Below are positions 28,775-37,425 of a stretch of 64,000 nucleotides of DNA, piece by piece; positions within the stretch are counted from its first letter, which is position 1; every line of letters begins with the position of its first letter. Below the pieces are notes generated by a model. The model ran no database searches, was not told where the DNA came from, and was given only the letters and a program-made list of their open reading frames with translations. Source of the DNA: Caldilineaceae bacterium bin5 (GTDB lineage: Bacteria; Chloroflexota; Anaerolineae; Caldilineales; Caldilineaceae); assembly GCA_002238445.1 (NCBI GenBank), contig MPML01000004.1:62001-126000 (forward strand), read 5' to 3'. The translations under genes and the position numbers were made by a program.

Positions 28775-30547
28775 CTACTCGGTGATATAGATTTGCGAGA
28801 TGTCCTGGTCATTGCCCCAATGCCAGCCGGTAATGCCCTGGGAGTCGGGGTCGCGGATTGTGCCCTGCACCCACGACTGCATCAGGTCACCAGCCCATCG
28901 ATGGGCGATGAAGATTCCGCCGACGTCATCTACGAGAACGCGTTCGGCGTCGCGGAACATCTGGTCGCGGAGCTCCGGGTTGCCAACCATGCCGGCGGCC
29001 TCGGTGACCAGGGCGTCAAACTCATCGTTCTTCCAGGAGTGCCGGCCGCCTGATTTCCAGACGTTACCCAACAGGTTGGCCGGGTCGAGGAAGTCCATGC
29101 CGTAGTCAACGGCGCCGAATGTCAGTTCGGTGGGCTTGGCATTCAGCGCATCCATGTAGACCTTGCGGTCTACGTTGGAGATTTCGAGGTTGATGTTCAG
29201 GCATTGGGTGATGGAGGCGGCAACAGCTTGATAGACGGCGGACATGGCCGGCGCCTCGCCGCGCAGCATCATTACCAGATCGGGGAATCCTTCACCGCCA
29301 GGATAGCCGGCTGCGGCCAAATGCTCGTTGGCCTCGTCGCAATCGTAGTTCTGATACTCTCGCAGGTTGCCCTCGGTGTCAGAAGAGGGGTAGCCGGGCA
29401 TCAGCATTGAGTAGGCGGGCATCGCCTTGATTTCGCCATAGACACTGGCGACAATGCTTTCGCGGTCAACCGCATGGGCGAAGGCTTTGCGGACGTGAAT
29501 ATCGCTAAAGGGTTCGGTGAAGGTGTCGAACAGCAGATAGTCGGTGCGGAAATCACCGAAATGGCGCAGGTAGTTGCCGGCCAATTCCTCATCGCGCAGG
29601 ATCAGTTCAAAGTCAGCCGGAGTCAGCGCGCCGTAGGGCACCTGGTCGATGTCGCCATTCTGGTAGGCGGCGAAGAATGTGCTCGGATCCATGAAAACGC
29701 ATTCGACGCGCTTCAGCAGAGGCGGGCGGAACCCATTGTAGGTCGGGTTGGCTTCGACGACGATCTTGTTGCCAGGATCGAATTCGGCCAGAACGAAGGG
29801 GCCGGAGGAAACGGAGGTTTCCAGGCTGCTGTTGTAGTAGGGGCCGTGCTCTTCCAGGGCCTTTTTCTGCAGGGTGAACGCGAACTTCATCACACCGGGC
29901 AGTGGCGGGAAGACATCCTCGGTCTCGACTTCGAGGGTCAGGTCATCCACCGCGCGCACGCCGAGTTCTTCGGGCGGCAGCTCGCCGGCGATGATCTTGC
30001 TCCAGTTCTTGATGCCGCCATCGGCCAGGAAGCTGTAGAACCAGGAGAAGTCCCAGCCGTGCTCCGGCGTAGCGGTCAGTCGGAAGGTGGCCTCGTAGTC
30101 ATAGGCGGTCAGGGGCGTGCCATCGCTCCAGACCTGGCCCGGACGCAGGTTGAAAGTCCAGACCTTGCCGTCTTCTGAGACGTCCCAGCTTTCGGCTGCT
30201 CCGGGGATAACATTGAAGTCCTTATCCAGAGAGACCAGCGTGTCCTGGAAATTATCGGCAAGACAGTAGCGGTTGTAGACCGCCACTGAGAAGTCAAAGG
30301 TGGAGGCGCTCTGATTTATGTCAGCGGCCACCCGGTAGACCTGCTCGTCATAGGGTTTGGCGTCGGCAGGCAATTCGATACCGTAAACGGTGACGTTGCC
30401 GGAATCTTCCATTGCTTCCGATGATGCCGGCTCCTGGGCTGCTGGCGCGGCTGCCGGAACGCAGGCCTGCAGGAGCAAACCCAGCAGAAGAAGGACAGGA
30501 AGTCCATATGCGAACCAACGCGATCGGCGTACAGTTTGTTTCGTCAT
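28775..30547 (-). CDS. Family 5 (oligopeptide-type) ABC substrate-binding lipoprotein
   Basis: 590-aa extracytoplasmic solute-binding protein. Signal peptide ends in LLLQAC (lipobox) with VPAAAPAAQEP after it. Family features: YCLADNFQDTLVSLDKD, PGAAESWDVSEDGKVWTFNLRPGQVWSDG, LTAYDYEATFRLT, VRKAFAHAVDRESIV. It is followed by two permeases, making a peptide/nickel/sugar-type importer; the ligand is unknown. ATG 30547 has AAAGGAG. The long middle segment after EWGVDLTLEVETEDV is typical of this family. Confidence 0.9.
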   Translation of the reverse strand: MTKQTVRRSRWFAYGLPVLLLLGLLLQACVPAAAPAAQEPASSEAMEDSGNVTVYGIELPADAKPYDEQVYRVAADINQSASTFDFSVAVYNRYCLADNFQDTLVSLDKDFNVIPGAAESWDVSEDGKVWTFNLRPGQVWSDGTPLTAYDYEATFRLTATPEHGWDFSWFYSFLADGGIKNWSKIIAGELPPEELGVRAVDDLTLEVETEDVFPPLPGVMKFAFTLQKKALEEHGPYYNSSLETSVSSGPFVLAEFDPGNKIVVEANPTYNGFRPPLLKRVECVFMDPSTFFAAYQNGDIDQVPYGALTPADFELILRDEELAGNYLRHFGDFRTDYLLFDTFTEPFSDIHVRKAFAHAVDRESIVASVYGEIKAMPAYSMLMPGYPSSDTEGNLREYQNYDCDEANEHLAAAGYPGGEGFPDLVMMLRGEAPAMSAVYQAVAASITQCLNINLEISNVDRKVYMDALNAKPTELTFGAVDYGMDFLDPANLLGNVWKSGGRHSWKNDEFDALVTEAAGMVGNPELRDQMFRDAERVLVDDVGGIFIAHRWAGDLMQSWVQGTIRDPDSQGITGWHWGNDQDISQIYITE

Positions 30548-30762
30548 TGATGTCTCCTTTGTCTCTGGTGAAAATGGGATAGGGCCGACAGTCTATGGGC
30601 AGCAGGTAGCTGCTCAGAAACCACACGGCGAAAACTCTGGACGCTAAACTGAACTAGTAGAGGGATTCGTGAATCGATCTCGCTCGGTAGTCTAAGCTAG
30701 TGTGGCGATGATTACAAATTTTCCGGGGTACGTGCGCGTCCTACGTCGGAGGGGGGCAAAAA

Positions 30763-30819
30763 CCGGGCCACCCACTTAGCCTCCTGCCATTGGCAGAAGG
30801 TTGACTTCGGGTGGCCCGG
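30763..30819. terminator. Bidirectional-looking terminator after the SDR gene
   Basis: Outer stem CCGGGCCACCC / GGGTGGCCCGG encloses a second small hairpin CTGCCATTGGCAG. On the minus strand the stem is followed by TTTTTG, and on the plus strand TTTTTT occurs 10 bases after it, so it can end minus-strand transcription of the SDR gene. The rest of 30548-30910 shows no gene. Confidence 0.65.
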
Positions 30820-30910
30820 AGGTAGTTTTTTGTACTGTTTGGGTCAGGCACGTGGTTTCTGATGCCGCCCTAACAAGACTGGGCGCCGGCGACTGTATTG
30901 CCTTCAGACG

Positions 30911-31690
30911 CTACTCTGCCCAGGACCCTTTGGCCATCATGCCGCCGTCTACATTTACATATTCGCCTGTCATAAATGAAGCCTCGTCGCTGCTGAGAAA
31001 GAGCACGACTGCAGCGATTTCCTCAGGTTGTCCGATGCGCCCTATGGGATGGTCGGCTGCTGCGGCAGACCGGAGAGCCTCGACGTCGTGGTTCACGCTT
31101 TCCAGGGCCAGATGGGTCTCGATTGTGCCTGGATTGACCGCGAGGACGCGAATATTATGTTCCGAATAATCCATTGCCAGCTGCTGCGTCAGAGAGATCA
31201 TTCCCCCCTTGCTGGCCGCATAGGCCGGCACGCCTTTCATGGACTGGCGGCCCTGAACACTGGCGATATTGACGATGACGCCACTGCCCTGTTTCAGCAT
31301 CACCGGAATCGCATATTTGGACATTAGAAACCCGCTTTTCAGATTGACGTCCAGGATGCGATCCCAGGTCTCCTCGGGAAATTCATGGGCTGGCAGGTAG
31401 CTGTCCACGGGCTGGATGCCGACATTGTTGACGAGAACATCAACCCGGCCGCTCGCGGCCGCCTGGCTCACCAACGCCTCGCAGTTTGCCGCGGTCGAGA
31501 CATCGATGTTGACGTATGTAATCGAGCCTGGCAGCGAGTCGCTTTCGGCCGCAATTTTGGCGCCGGCGGCGGCGTCAACGTCGGCACAGTATACATCGGC
31601 CCCGGCTTGAGCGAAGGCCCGCGTAACGCCTTCGCCTATGCCCTTGGCGCCGCCCGTCACAATTACAGTCTTACTGCTGAAGTCGTTCAT
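30911..31690 (-). CDS. SDR-family oxidoreductase
   Basis: 259-aa NAD(P)-dependent short-chain dehydrogenase: TVIVTGGAKGIGEGVTRAF nucleotide motif, VLVNNVGIQPV (NNAG-like), Ser in SGVIVNIASVQGRQS, the YAASKGG active site, and NPGTIETHL. The C-terminal FMTGEYVNVDGGMMAKG is typical of glucose-1-dehydrogenase/ketoacyl reductase-like SDRs. ATG with GGAGGAATT upstream. It stands between the peptide importer and the PQQ sugar dehydrogenase, suggesting a role in sugar or polyol oxidation, not proven. Confidence 0.88.
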   Translation of the reverse strand: MNDFSSKTVIVTGGAKGIGEGVTRAFAQAGADVYCADVDAAAGAKIAAESDSLPGSITYVNIDVSTAANCEALVSQAAASGRVDVLVNNVGIQPVDSYLPAHEFPEETWDRILDVNLKSGFLMSKYAIPVMLKQGSGVIVNIASVQGRQSMKGVPAYAASKGGMISLTQQLAMDYSEHNIRVLAVNPGTIETHLALESVNHDVEALRSAAAADHPIGRIGQPEEIAAVVLFLSSDEASFMTGEYVNVDGGMMAKGSWAE

Positions 31691-31743
31691 AGTAATTCCT
31701 CCATTGTTGCAGAATGATCACTGTCGGAGATTGACGCTTCCAA

Positions 31744-33894
31744 TTATCGTTCCGATGCCAGGAAATCGGCAATTGCTCCCGCTTCCTCTGCAGTGAGTCC
31801 CATACTTGTCTTTGCAGTTCCAGGTGCAAACTGAGCGGGATTGACGATGAATTCGGCCAGGTTATCCTGTGTCCAGACGATATCCTGCGCGGTCAGCGCA
31901 GACGTGGCGTCGAAGCCTTCGACATCTCCGGCTCGTCTGCCAACCACGCCGTCCAAATGCGGGCCGGCGCTATGTTCGGCAGTCAGATTGTGGCAGCCTG
32001 CGCAGTAGGTAGCAAATAGCTCGGCGCCGAGATGGCTGGGCAGTTCGTTCTGATGCGAGGACGGGGTAACCTCTTCTCCACGCGCGGCATTCGGGCCTGA
32101 CGCGCCGAACGTAAAACTTCCCTCCCAGACGGGGCCTTTCCAAAATACTTCGCCATCAGGGCTCTCTTCGCGAATTACCTGACCCGTATGAATGTGTCTG
32201 ATCTCATATTCCGGCAGCGTACGCGCTACCAGGCAACCGCCCTCAAACATGGCGCTGCCTACTCCTTCGTCAAAGGAGTTGAAGTCATAGACGTTGAATC
32301 CGAACTGCTTGCGTTCTTCGAAAACCTCCTCGTTATGAACTGGGGTGATGTTCAAGAAAAACCTGTTCCGAAGCTCATGCATGCTACATGGGATTCTCAG
32401 ATATACCAACCGGTTCTCGTGGATGAAAATCTGGAAATGAGAGCGCATCGCGGGGAAGCCGATTTCAGCCCCATGGAGTGAACGCACCATCGGATCGTCG
32501 ACTTCCCCGATGATCTTGAAGACATCGATGCAGACTTCACTGGCATCAAAAGAAAAGATCGATCTGGTACTGTTGTCGAGTTGGCAGTAGAGCGGGGCGC
32601 GCCGTAAGAAAATCACTTTTGAGGAATCTGACAGCAGAGCAACTCGGCCGTCGGGCATTTGCGCTATGTCGCGGATACGTTCGCCCAATCCGATCCGTTC
32701 AACAGTGGTGACCCGGTTATGGCGAATGCGGACGCGAAAGAGGGAACCGCTTCTCAGAGAACCGATCAGCAGGTCGTCGCGCCATAGGGGAAACTGTTGA
32801 CTGTCGCTGATGATCAGGTTGGAAACAGCGATTGCCTGGATCCAGGCGAAGAAAGGCTCTTCGAAGCCATCGTGCCTGCCTTGTTGACTGATGTACGGCC
32901 ATATTCTGTCTCCATACAGGATGCCATAGGTAGCGAACGGCCACCCGTAGTCCAGACCCGCCTTCACCAGGTTAAGCTCATCGCCGCCCTGGGGGCCATG
33001 CTCTGTCAGCCACAGGTTGCCGTCGGAATCGCGCGCAAGACCTTGGGGATTGCGAAAGCCGCCGGCAACGATTTCAACTTGACCGGTTGCCAGTTCGATT
33101 CGCAAAAGCCTGCCCAAGTGGGTATCGGGGTCAACCACTGGAGGTTTCTCCGGGTCCCCTGCCTCCAGCTGAACATGCCACTCGTACCACGCGTGGTCGC
33201 CTACGGCAACCAGAAGATGCTCGGCGCCGTCCATGAGCATCCGGCCACCGGCCTGGATTCCTCCACCAATCTTGGGAACGTCCCCCTCCCAATTGCCAAA
33301 GAGAGCGGTATCGATACACGGGTAGGCGGTGAACTCCGTCTTCCAGTCCCCGGTGATGTCTATTCCATCATTTTCGAGGATCAGTTTTGTCGAGGAGATT
33401 CGAAACTCTACGCAGTCGCCGACCAAAAAATGGTGGGAAACAAACAGCGTGAATTCCTCGGGCGACGCTTCATACAGAAGAATGTCAGCCACGCGAAAGC
33501 CGTTCCAGTTTATGGGTCCTTCTGGAGCCGACTCGTACATGGGGACAGTGTGAGGCAGGTAGCTAAGCTTGCCATCAGCTTGAATCAGTGCAATTTGCCC
33601 TCTTGGTGTCACAAGCAGCAGTCTGTCATCCAGCGGCTCGAATGCCCCGCCGCTATCCGCAAACTTTTCGAGTTCAACGATCAGGAGTTGAAGCTCATAA
33701 AGATGGGTCTTTTTGGTGGGAGGATCAGGGACAAAGTAGCTGCGTGCATTGCTGAAGTTTGGGGCCGCACTGCTCGAAGATGGTTCCAAGAGAAGAAGCG
33801 CAACTGTTACAGTAGTGACAAGCAACAGCAGTAATGTGAATGGTTTCGTACCGCTATTCGTTGCAGGCTTGTTTCTTGCTTTATGTCTGCGCAT
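31744..33894 (-). CDS. PQQ-type sugar dehydrogenase (GSDH family) fused to cytochrome c
   Basis: 716 aa with an N-terminal hydrophobic signal/anchor. Six-bladed propeller signatures of the glucose/sorbosone dehydrogenase family: HLGRLLRIELATGQ, VEIVAGGFRNPQGLA, GNLWLTEHGPQGGDELNLV. The last 100 residues form a class I cytochrome c, with CAGCH and a candidate Met ligand in TAKTSMGLTAEE. This is a membrane-bound quinoprotein that should pass electrons from a sugar directly to its own heme. The ORF is open to 33939; the ATG at 33894 is preferred. A decayed paralogue of its cytochrome part lies at 34353-34515. Confidence 0.82.
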   Translation of the reverse strand: MRRHKARNKPATNSGTKPFTLLLLLVTTVTVALLLLEPSSSSAAPNFSNARSYFVPDPPTKKTHLYELQLLIVELEKFADSGGAFEPLDDRLLLVTPRGQIALIQADGKLSYLPHTVPMYESAPEGPINWNGFRVADILLYEASPEEFTLFVSHHFLVGDCVEFRISSTKLILENDGIDITGDWKTEFTAYPCIDTALFGNWEGDVPKIGGGIQAGGRMLMDGAEHLLVAVGDHAWYEWHVQLEAGDPEKPPVVDPDTHLGRLLRIELATGQVEIVAGGFRNPQGLARDSDGNLWLTEHGPQGGDELNLVKAGLDYGWPFATYGILYGDRIWPYISQQGRHDGFEEPFFAWIQAIAVSNLIISDSQQFPLWRDDLLIGSLRSGSLFRVRIRHNRVTTVERIGLGERIRDIAQMPDGRVALLSDSSKVIFLRRAPLYCQLDNSTRSIFSFDASEVCIDVFKIIGEVDDPMVRSLHGAEIGFPAMRSHFQIFIHENRLVYLRIPCSMHELRNRFFLNITPVHNEEVFEERKQFGFNVYDFNSFDEGVGSAMFEGGCLVARTLPEYEIRHIHTGQVIREESPDGEVFWKGPVWEGSFTFGASGPNAARGEEVTPSSHQNELPSHLGAELFATYCAGCHNLTAEHSAGPHLDGVVGRRAGDVEGFDATSALTAQDIVWTQDNLAEFIVNPAQFAPGTAKTSMGLTAEEAGAIADFLASER

Positions 33895-34064
33895 TGTTTC
33901 TCTTACGAAGGCTGGAAATCGGATACAGGCGGTGGGCACTTACTGTTCCGGTTGAAACTCTCGTCTCCAGGTTCCTTTTGCGCAAGGGGAACTGCTGAGC
34001 TGTCCTGGCATCATTTATCGGGCGGCAAGACGCCTGGCGATATGTAGGGCTTATTCGTTGGTCG

Positions 34065-34352
34065 GTAACTGCTAAGCCATAGTAGTTGACCAGCCAGTCA
34101 TCCTTGGAGCCATTCAGGATCCTGGTGACGCAACTGGTGTACAACGGCCGCCATGCTCGCGAGCCGACACGTTGCGAAGAAGGCACACGGTCGGTGAGGC
34201 ATGTTTTTGTAGGGGGGCGTTGCGGGGGCGCAGCCCCTGCACAAGGGAGGCCGCTTGCGGCCGACCGCACAACTGCAGTGGTCAGCGGTTAGTGAAAATC
34301 GCTTTCGCTCGCCTCGTTCAGGTTTGCGAATCAGTTGCGGTTGAGTAGTTAC
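34065..34352. mobile_element. MITE copy E
   Basis: 288 bp from GTAACTGCTAAGCC to GGTTGAGTAGTTAC. The flanks GTTGGTCG (34057-34064) and GCTGGTCA (34353-34360) match at 6 of 8 positions, a decayed target duplication. Hairpin 2 of its core is GGCCGC-TT-GCGGCC, a third pairing-preserving version. Its right side abuts a decayed cytochrome c fragment, so it probably landed in an already dead gene. Confidence 0.87.
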
Positions 34353-34515
34353 GCTGGTCATAAAATGCCCCAGCCGTGGTAGTGCCCGGCGCGAACTGAC
34401 CGGGATCGGCGATGAATTAAGCCAGGTTATTTTCTGTCCAGACGATGTCCAAAGCTGATAGGTCAGCCGAGGCACTGAATCCGGCTCGCCTGCCGGATAC
34501 GCCGTCCAGGTGTGC
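34353..34515 (-). pseudogene. Decayed cytochrome c-type domain fragment
   Basis: On the minus strand, HLDGVSGRRAG...LSALDIVWTENNLA then stop, then FIADPGQFAPGT, matches the end of the sugar dehydrogenase (HLDGVVGRRAG...TAQDIVWTQDNLAEFIVNPAQFAPGT). The Glu codon after NNLA is a TAA stop. Upstream the heme-binding part is not found; a 13-bp tandem array takes its place. No MITE-independent open frame remains. Confidence 0.72.
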
Positions 34516-34614
34516 GGCGACAATGTGCGCCGACAATGTGCGCCGACAATGTGCGCCGACAATGTGCGCCGACAATGTGCGCCGACAATGTGCGCCGACA
34601 TTGTTCGCCGACTG
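34512..34614. repeat. 13-bp tandem repeat (GTGCGCCGACAAT)
   Basis: Units begin at 34512, 34525, 34538, 34551, 34564, 34577 and 34590, with a partial eighth at 34603; units 2-6 are identical. Since 13 is not a multiple of 3, the peptide period is 39 nt (13 aa), visible as the repeated AHCRRTLSAHIVG on the minus strand. It sits where the heme site of a cytochrome fragment would be. Confidence 0.88.
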
Positions 34615-34906
34615 CATTCACTTGTGGGATAGGCGCGGCGCTTCTCGCCAGCGCGCGGAACTGGACGCCTTGCCAAAGCAGGGTTTTCGCGCCGCATCTG
34701 TGTATTCTCCTTGCGCACCGCTATAATAATCCTGTTCATATTCCCAAACAAATCTGCGCACTGTACTCAGAAACGCATGAGATTCCACGCCGTTTACGAT
34801 TTGACGGATACTGGCGGGTCTGCTAAAGTGCCCCTTGAATTAGCCAGTAAGAAGTGGGCAGGGCCTGAACTGGCCTACCACACGTACCGACGGAGGACCG
34901 GTGAAC

Positions 34907-34978
34907 ATGAATCGTATCAGACTTTGGGTCGCAGTCATTTGCACTGCGAGCTTTGAAGGAGGAGCAAAGCACCGGTGA
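34907..34978 (+). CDS. Possible 23-aa leader peptide of the ABC exporter operon
   Basis: ATG at 34907 reads MNRIRLWVAVICTASFEGG then AKHR and stops at 34978, preceded by GGAGGA 9 nt upstream. The start-site motif ACCGGTG (34897-34903) pairs with CACCGGT at the end of the frame (34970-34976), and two terminators follow before the exporter genes. This resembles leader-peptide attenuators such as bmrB upstream of bmrCD. The frame is short and could occur by chance, hence the low confidence. Confidence 0.35.
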   Translation: MNRIRLWVAVICTASFEGGAKHR

Positions 34979-35036
34979 TCCTGTCAAGGGATGGCGGCTC
35001 GGATTGAAGGCCGACCCATCCAGAAGCGGCAAAATG

Positions 35037-35064
35037 GTCACGGTGCAGATGCCCGTGACTTTTT
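35037..35064 (+). terminator. Leader terminator 1
   Basis: Stem GTCACGG / CCGTGAC with a 9-nt loop followed by TTTTTAG. It lies 58 bp after the putative leader peptide and 200 bp before the exporter start. Just upstream, GGATGGCGGC / GCCGACCCATCC forms another hairpin, so the leader is well structured. Confidence 0.7.
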
Positions 35065-35085
35065 AGATTGGCGAATTCCAATTCA

Positions 35086-35119
35086 GAGTCATGGGCCCGG
35101 CCCGTGGCTCTTTTGTTTT
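35086..35119 (+). terminator. Leader terminator 2
   Basis: 11-bp stem GAGTCATGGGC / GCCCGTGGCTC (two G-U pairs) with a CCG loop and TTTTGTTTTG tail. It is the second terminator in a row ahead of the exporter genes. A further hairpin GCGGGCAAATGCCCGC follows. The rest of 34615-35259 shows no gene other than the possible leader peptide. Confidence 0.68.
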
Positions 35120-35262
35120 GTGCGGGCAAATGCCCGCTAAAGGTAACGTGCAGTTTCAGTTTGCTCTCCCCCGACGGACTGGGGCTGCCGTTGCCGAAGC
35201 AACAATCCCCTGTCGCGCCCGATTTCGGGGCGCAGATCTAAGGTTGTAAGGAGTGTAGGTTG

Positions 35263-37422
35263 ATGGAAGACAAGGCATTTGAAACAGGGAAGAGGGCTCA
35301 ATCCGGGCCGCGCCGGGAGGTGCCCGCCTGGCTGCGGCCGTTGCTGAGAGTTTGGCCTGCCATCGGCGGCCGGCCCAATGCGGGAGATGAAGAGGAAGAG
35401 GGCCACGCGGGTATACGGCTCACCTACGACTTGAAGGACACGCTAACTGACAATCGCTTTGTCGGTCTGTGGCGCATGGCAACCGGCTTTCGTAAGATTT
35501 ATATCCTTGCTGTTCTCGCTGCAGGACTGGCCGCGCTCAGCAGCTCTGCAGTGTTCTACCTGCTGCGCTACTTCGTGGACGATGTATTGGCGAATGCCGA
35601 CCTTCAGTGGCAAATACCGTGGGTGGCGGTCGGGGTCATCGTTCTGACGCTGCTGCAAGGGCTGTTCTCGTTTGGGATGGGCCGGCTGGCAGCGCAAACG
35701 GCTGAAGGGGTCGCCCGCCGGCTGCGCAACTATCTATACGATCAAATCCAACGGCTGACATTTACCTATCACGACACGACGCAGACAGGTGAGCTTATTC
35801 AGCGCTCCACCTCCGATGTGGATACGCTGCGCCGGCTTTTCCAGGATCAGCTGATCGGGATCGGTCGGACCGGCCTGCTGTTTCTGGTGAACGTGAGCGC
35901 GCTGGCACTGTTACACGGCTGGCTAGCCCTGCTGTCAATTCCTGTGTTGCCCGTGGCTGCCGTGGCTTCCTTTTTCTTTTTCAAGCGGATGGAGATTGTT
36001 TTCGAGTCCTATCAGAGTCAGGACGCGGCGCTTTCCAATCGCCTGCAGGAGAGGCTGACCGGCGTACGCGTGGTGAAAGCATTTGCGCGCCAATCCTATG
36101 AGATTGAGCGCTTCGAAGAGGAGAATTGGGAGAAGTACCGCCGCGGCGTGAAAATTGCCAACCTTCATGCAATGTTCTGGCCAACTGTAGAAATCCTTAC
36201 CGGCGGCCAAGTTCTGTTTGCCATGTATATGGCCTCCATGATGGTTTTGGACGGTGGGATAAGCATCGGCACATATATCGCTTTCTTCGGTCTGCTCACC
36301 ACTACGGTCTGGAATGTGCAAGGGATTGGGCGGCTGGTGGCGCATGTCTCGACCGGCCTGGTCTCGCTGAACCGGGTGCAGGAGATAATTCGCCAGGATC
36401 GGGAAGAGTTGGAGGATGGTAGTGTACCGACCAAGCAGGGTCTGCGCGGCGCGTTGCAGTTCAAAAACGTACAGTTCGCTTATGAGACGCCGGCTGCCGA
36501 GGAAAGCGGTGGAGCAAAAGATGGCAAAACGGCAGACAAGGTCAAGGCGGCAAACAAGGTCCTGCAGGAAACGCGGAGTAGGGCGTTTGCAGAACGAGGA
36601 TATGTACTGCGCGACATCAACTTCGACGTCGAGCCGGGGCAGGTGATCGGTCTGCTCGGCGCGACCGGGTCGGGCAAGTCATCTCTGGTCAACCTGTTAC
36701 CTCGTTTCTATGACTACAGCGGCGGCAACATTATTCTGGACGGCGAAGAACTGCGGAACTATGCGCGCGGTTTTCTGCGCAGCCAGGTCGGCATTGTGCA
36801 GCAGGAGCCGTTCCTGTTTTCGACGACGATCCGCAACAATATCACCTATGGTCTGGTAAGAGATGTCTCCGATGAAGAGATGGAGGCCGCGGCCAGGGCG
36901 GCGGCAATCCATGACGTGGTTCAGACCTTTCCTAAGGGCTACGATACGCTGGTAGGCGAGCGCGGCGTGACCCTTTCCGGCGGGCAGAAGCAGCGGGTGA
37001 CTATCGCACGTACGTTGCTGAAGGATCCGGCGATCCTGTTGCTGGATGACGCAACCTCCAGTGTAGACACGGAAACCGATGCAACCATCCGTGCGGCATT
37101 GAGCCGGTTGATGCAAGGGCGGACAACATTCATAGTTGCCCACCGTGTGCAAAGCGTTATGGCGGCCGACCAGATCCTGGTGATGGAAGCAGGGCGGATC
37201 ATTCAGCGGGGCAGCCACAACGAACTGGTCTCTCAGCACGGCGTCTACCGCCAGGTATATGAACTACAGGTCCAGGTCGAGGCCGATCTTGAAAGAGAAA
37301 TCGCCGAGGTAGTCGAATCGGCTGAGGTGAAGCTGAATGGACTTGAAGAAGGGCCGCGCACGCCGGACGAGAATGGCGCGCCGCCTGAATCTGAAATTCC
37401 CCATACTGTTTCAAAGGGTTGA
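35263..37422 (+). CDS. ABC exporter subunit with degenerate Walker B (BmrC-like)
   Basis: 719 aa, membrane domain of about six TM segments followed by an ATPase domain. Walker A GLLGATGSGKSS near residue 462, intact signature LSGGQKQR near 571, but Walker B LLLDDATSSVD has Asp where the catalytic Glu is expected (near 597). About 40 residues rich in Lys/Ala/Glu are inserted between the A-loop FKNVQFAYE (near residue 400) and Walker A. Start could be TTG at 35260 or ATG at 35263, with AGGAG upstream. Paired with the next gene, 3 bp downstream, it should form a heterodimeric exporter with one weak catalytic site. Substrate unknown. Confidence 0.9.
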   Translation: MEDKAFETGKRAQSGPRREVPAWLRPLLRVWPAIGGRPNAGDEEEEGHAGIRLTYDLKDTLTDNRFVGLWRMATGFRKIYILAVLAAGLAALSSSAVFYLLRYFVDDVLANADLQWQIPWVAVGVIVLTLLQGLFSFGMGRLAAQTAEGVARRLRNYLYDQIQRLTFTYHDTTQTGELIQRSTSDVDTLRRLFQDQLIGIGRTGLLFLVNVSALALLHGWLALLSIPVLPVAAVASFFFFKRMEIVFESYQSQDAALSNRLQERLTGVRVVKAFARQSYEIERFEEENWEKYRRGVKIANLHAMFWPTVEILTGGQVLFAMYMASMMVLDGGISIGTYIAFFGLLTTTVWNVQGIGRLVAHVSTGLVSLNRVQEIIRQDREELEDGSVPTKQGLRGALQFKNVQFAYETPAAEESGGAKDGKTADKVKAANKVLQETRSRAFAERGYVLRDINFDVEPGQVIGLLGATGSGKSSLVNLLPRFYDYSGGNIILDGEELRNYARGFLRSQVGIVQQEPFLFSTTIRNNITYGLVRDVSDEEMEAAARAAAIHDVVQTFPKGYDTLVGERGVTLSGGQKQRVTIARTLLKDPAILLLDDATSSVDTETDATIRAALSRLMQGRTTFIVAHRVQSVMAADQILVMEAGRIIQRGSHNELVSQHGVYRQVYELQVQVEADLEREIAEVVESAEVKLNGLEEGPRTPDENGAPPESEIPHTVSKG

Positions 37423-37425
37423 CCG

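Noticed and set aside
34417-34617. A 66-aa protein with 13-residue repeats
   Set aside because: It arises from the 13-bp array read on the minus strand joined to a dead cytochrome fragment with an internal stop.
34880-35064. A known riboswitch class (c-di-GMP, glycine or T-box) ahead of the exporter
   Set aside because: GGAGCAAAGC resembles part of some aptamers, but no class fits over its full conserved core; left as an attenuator candidate.
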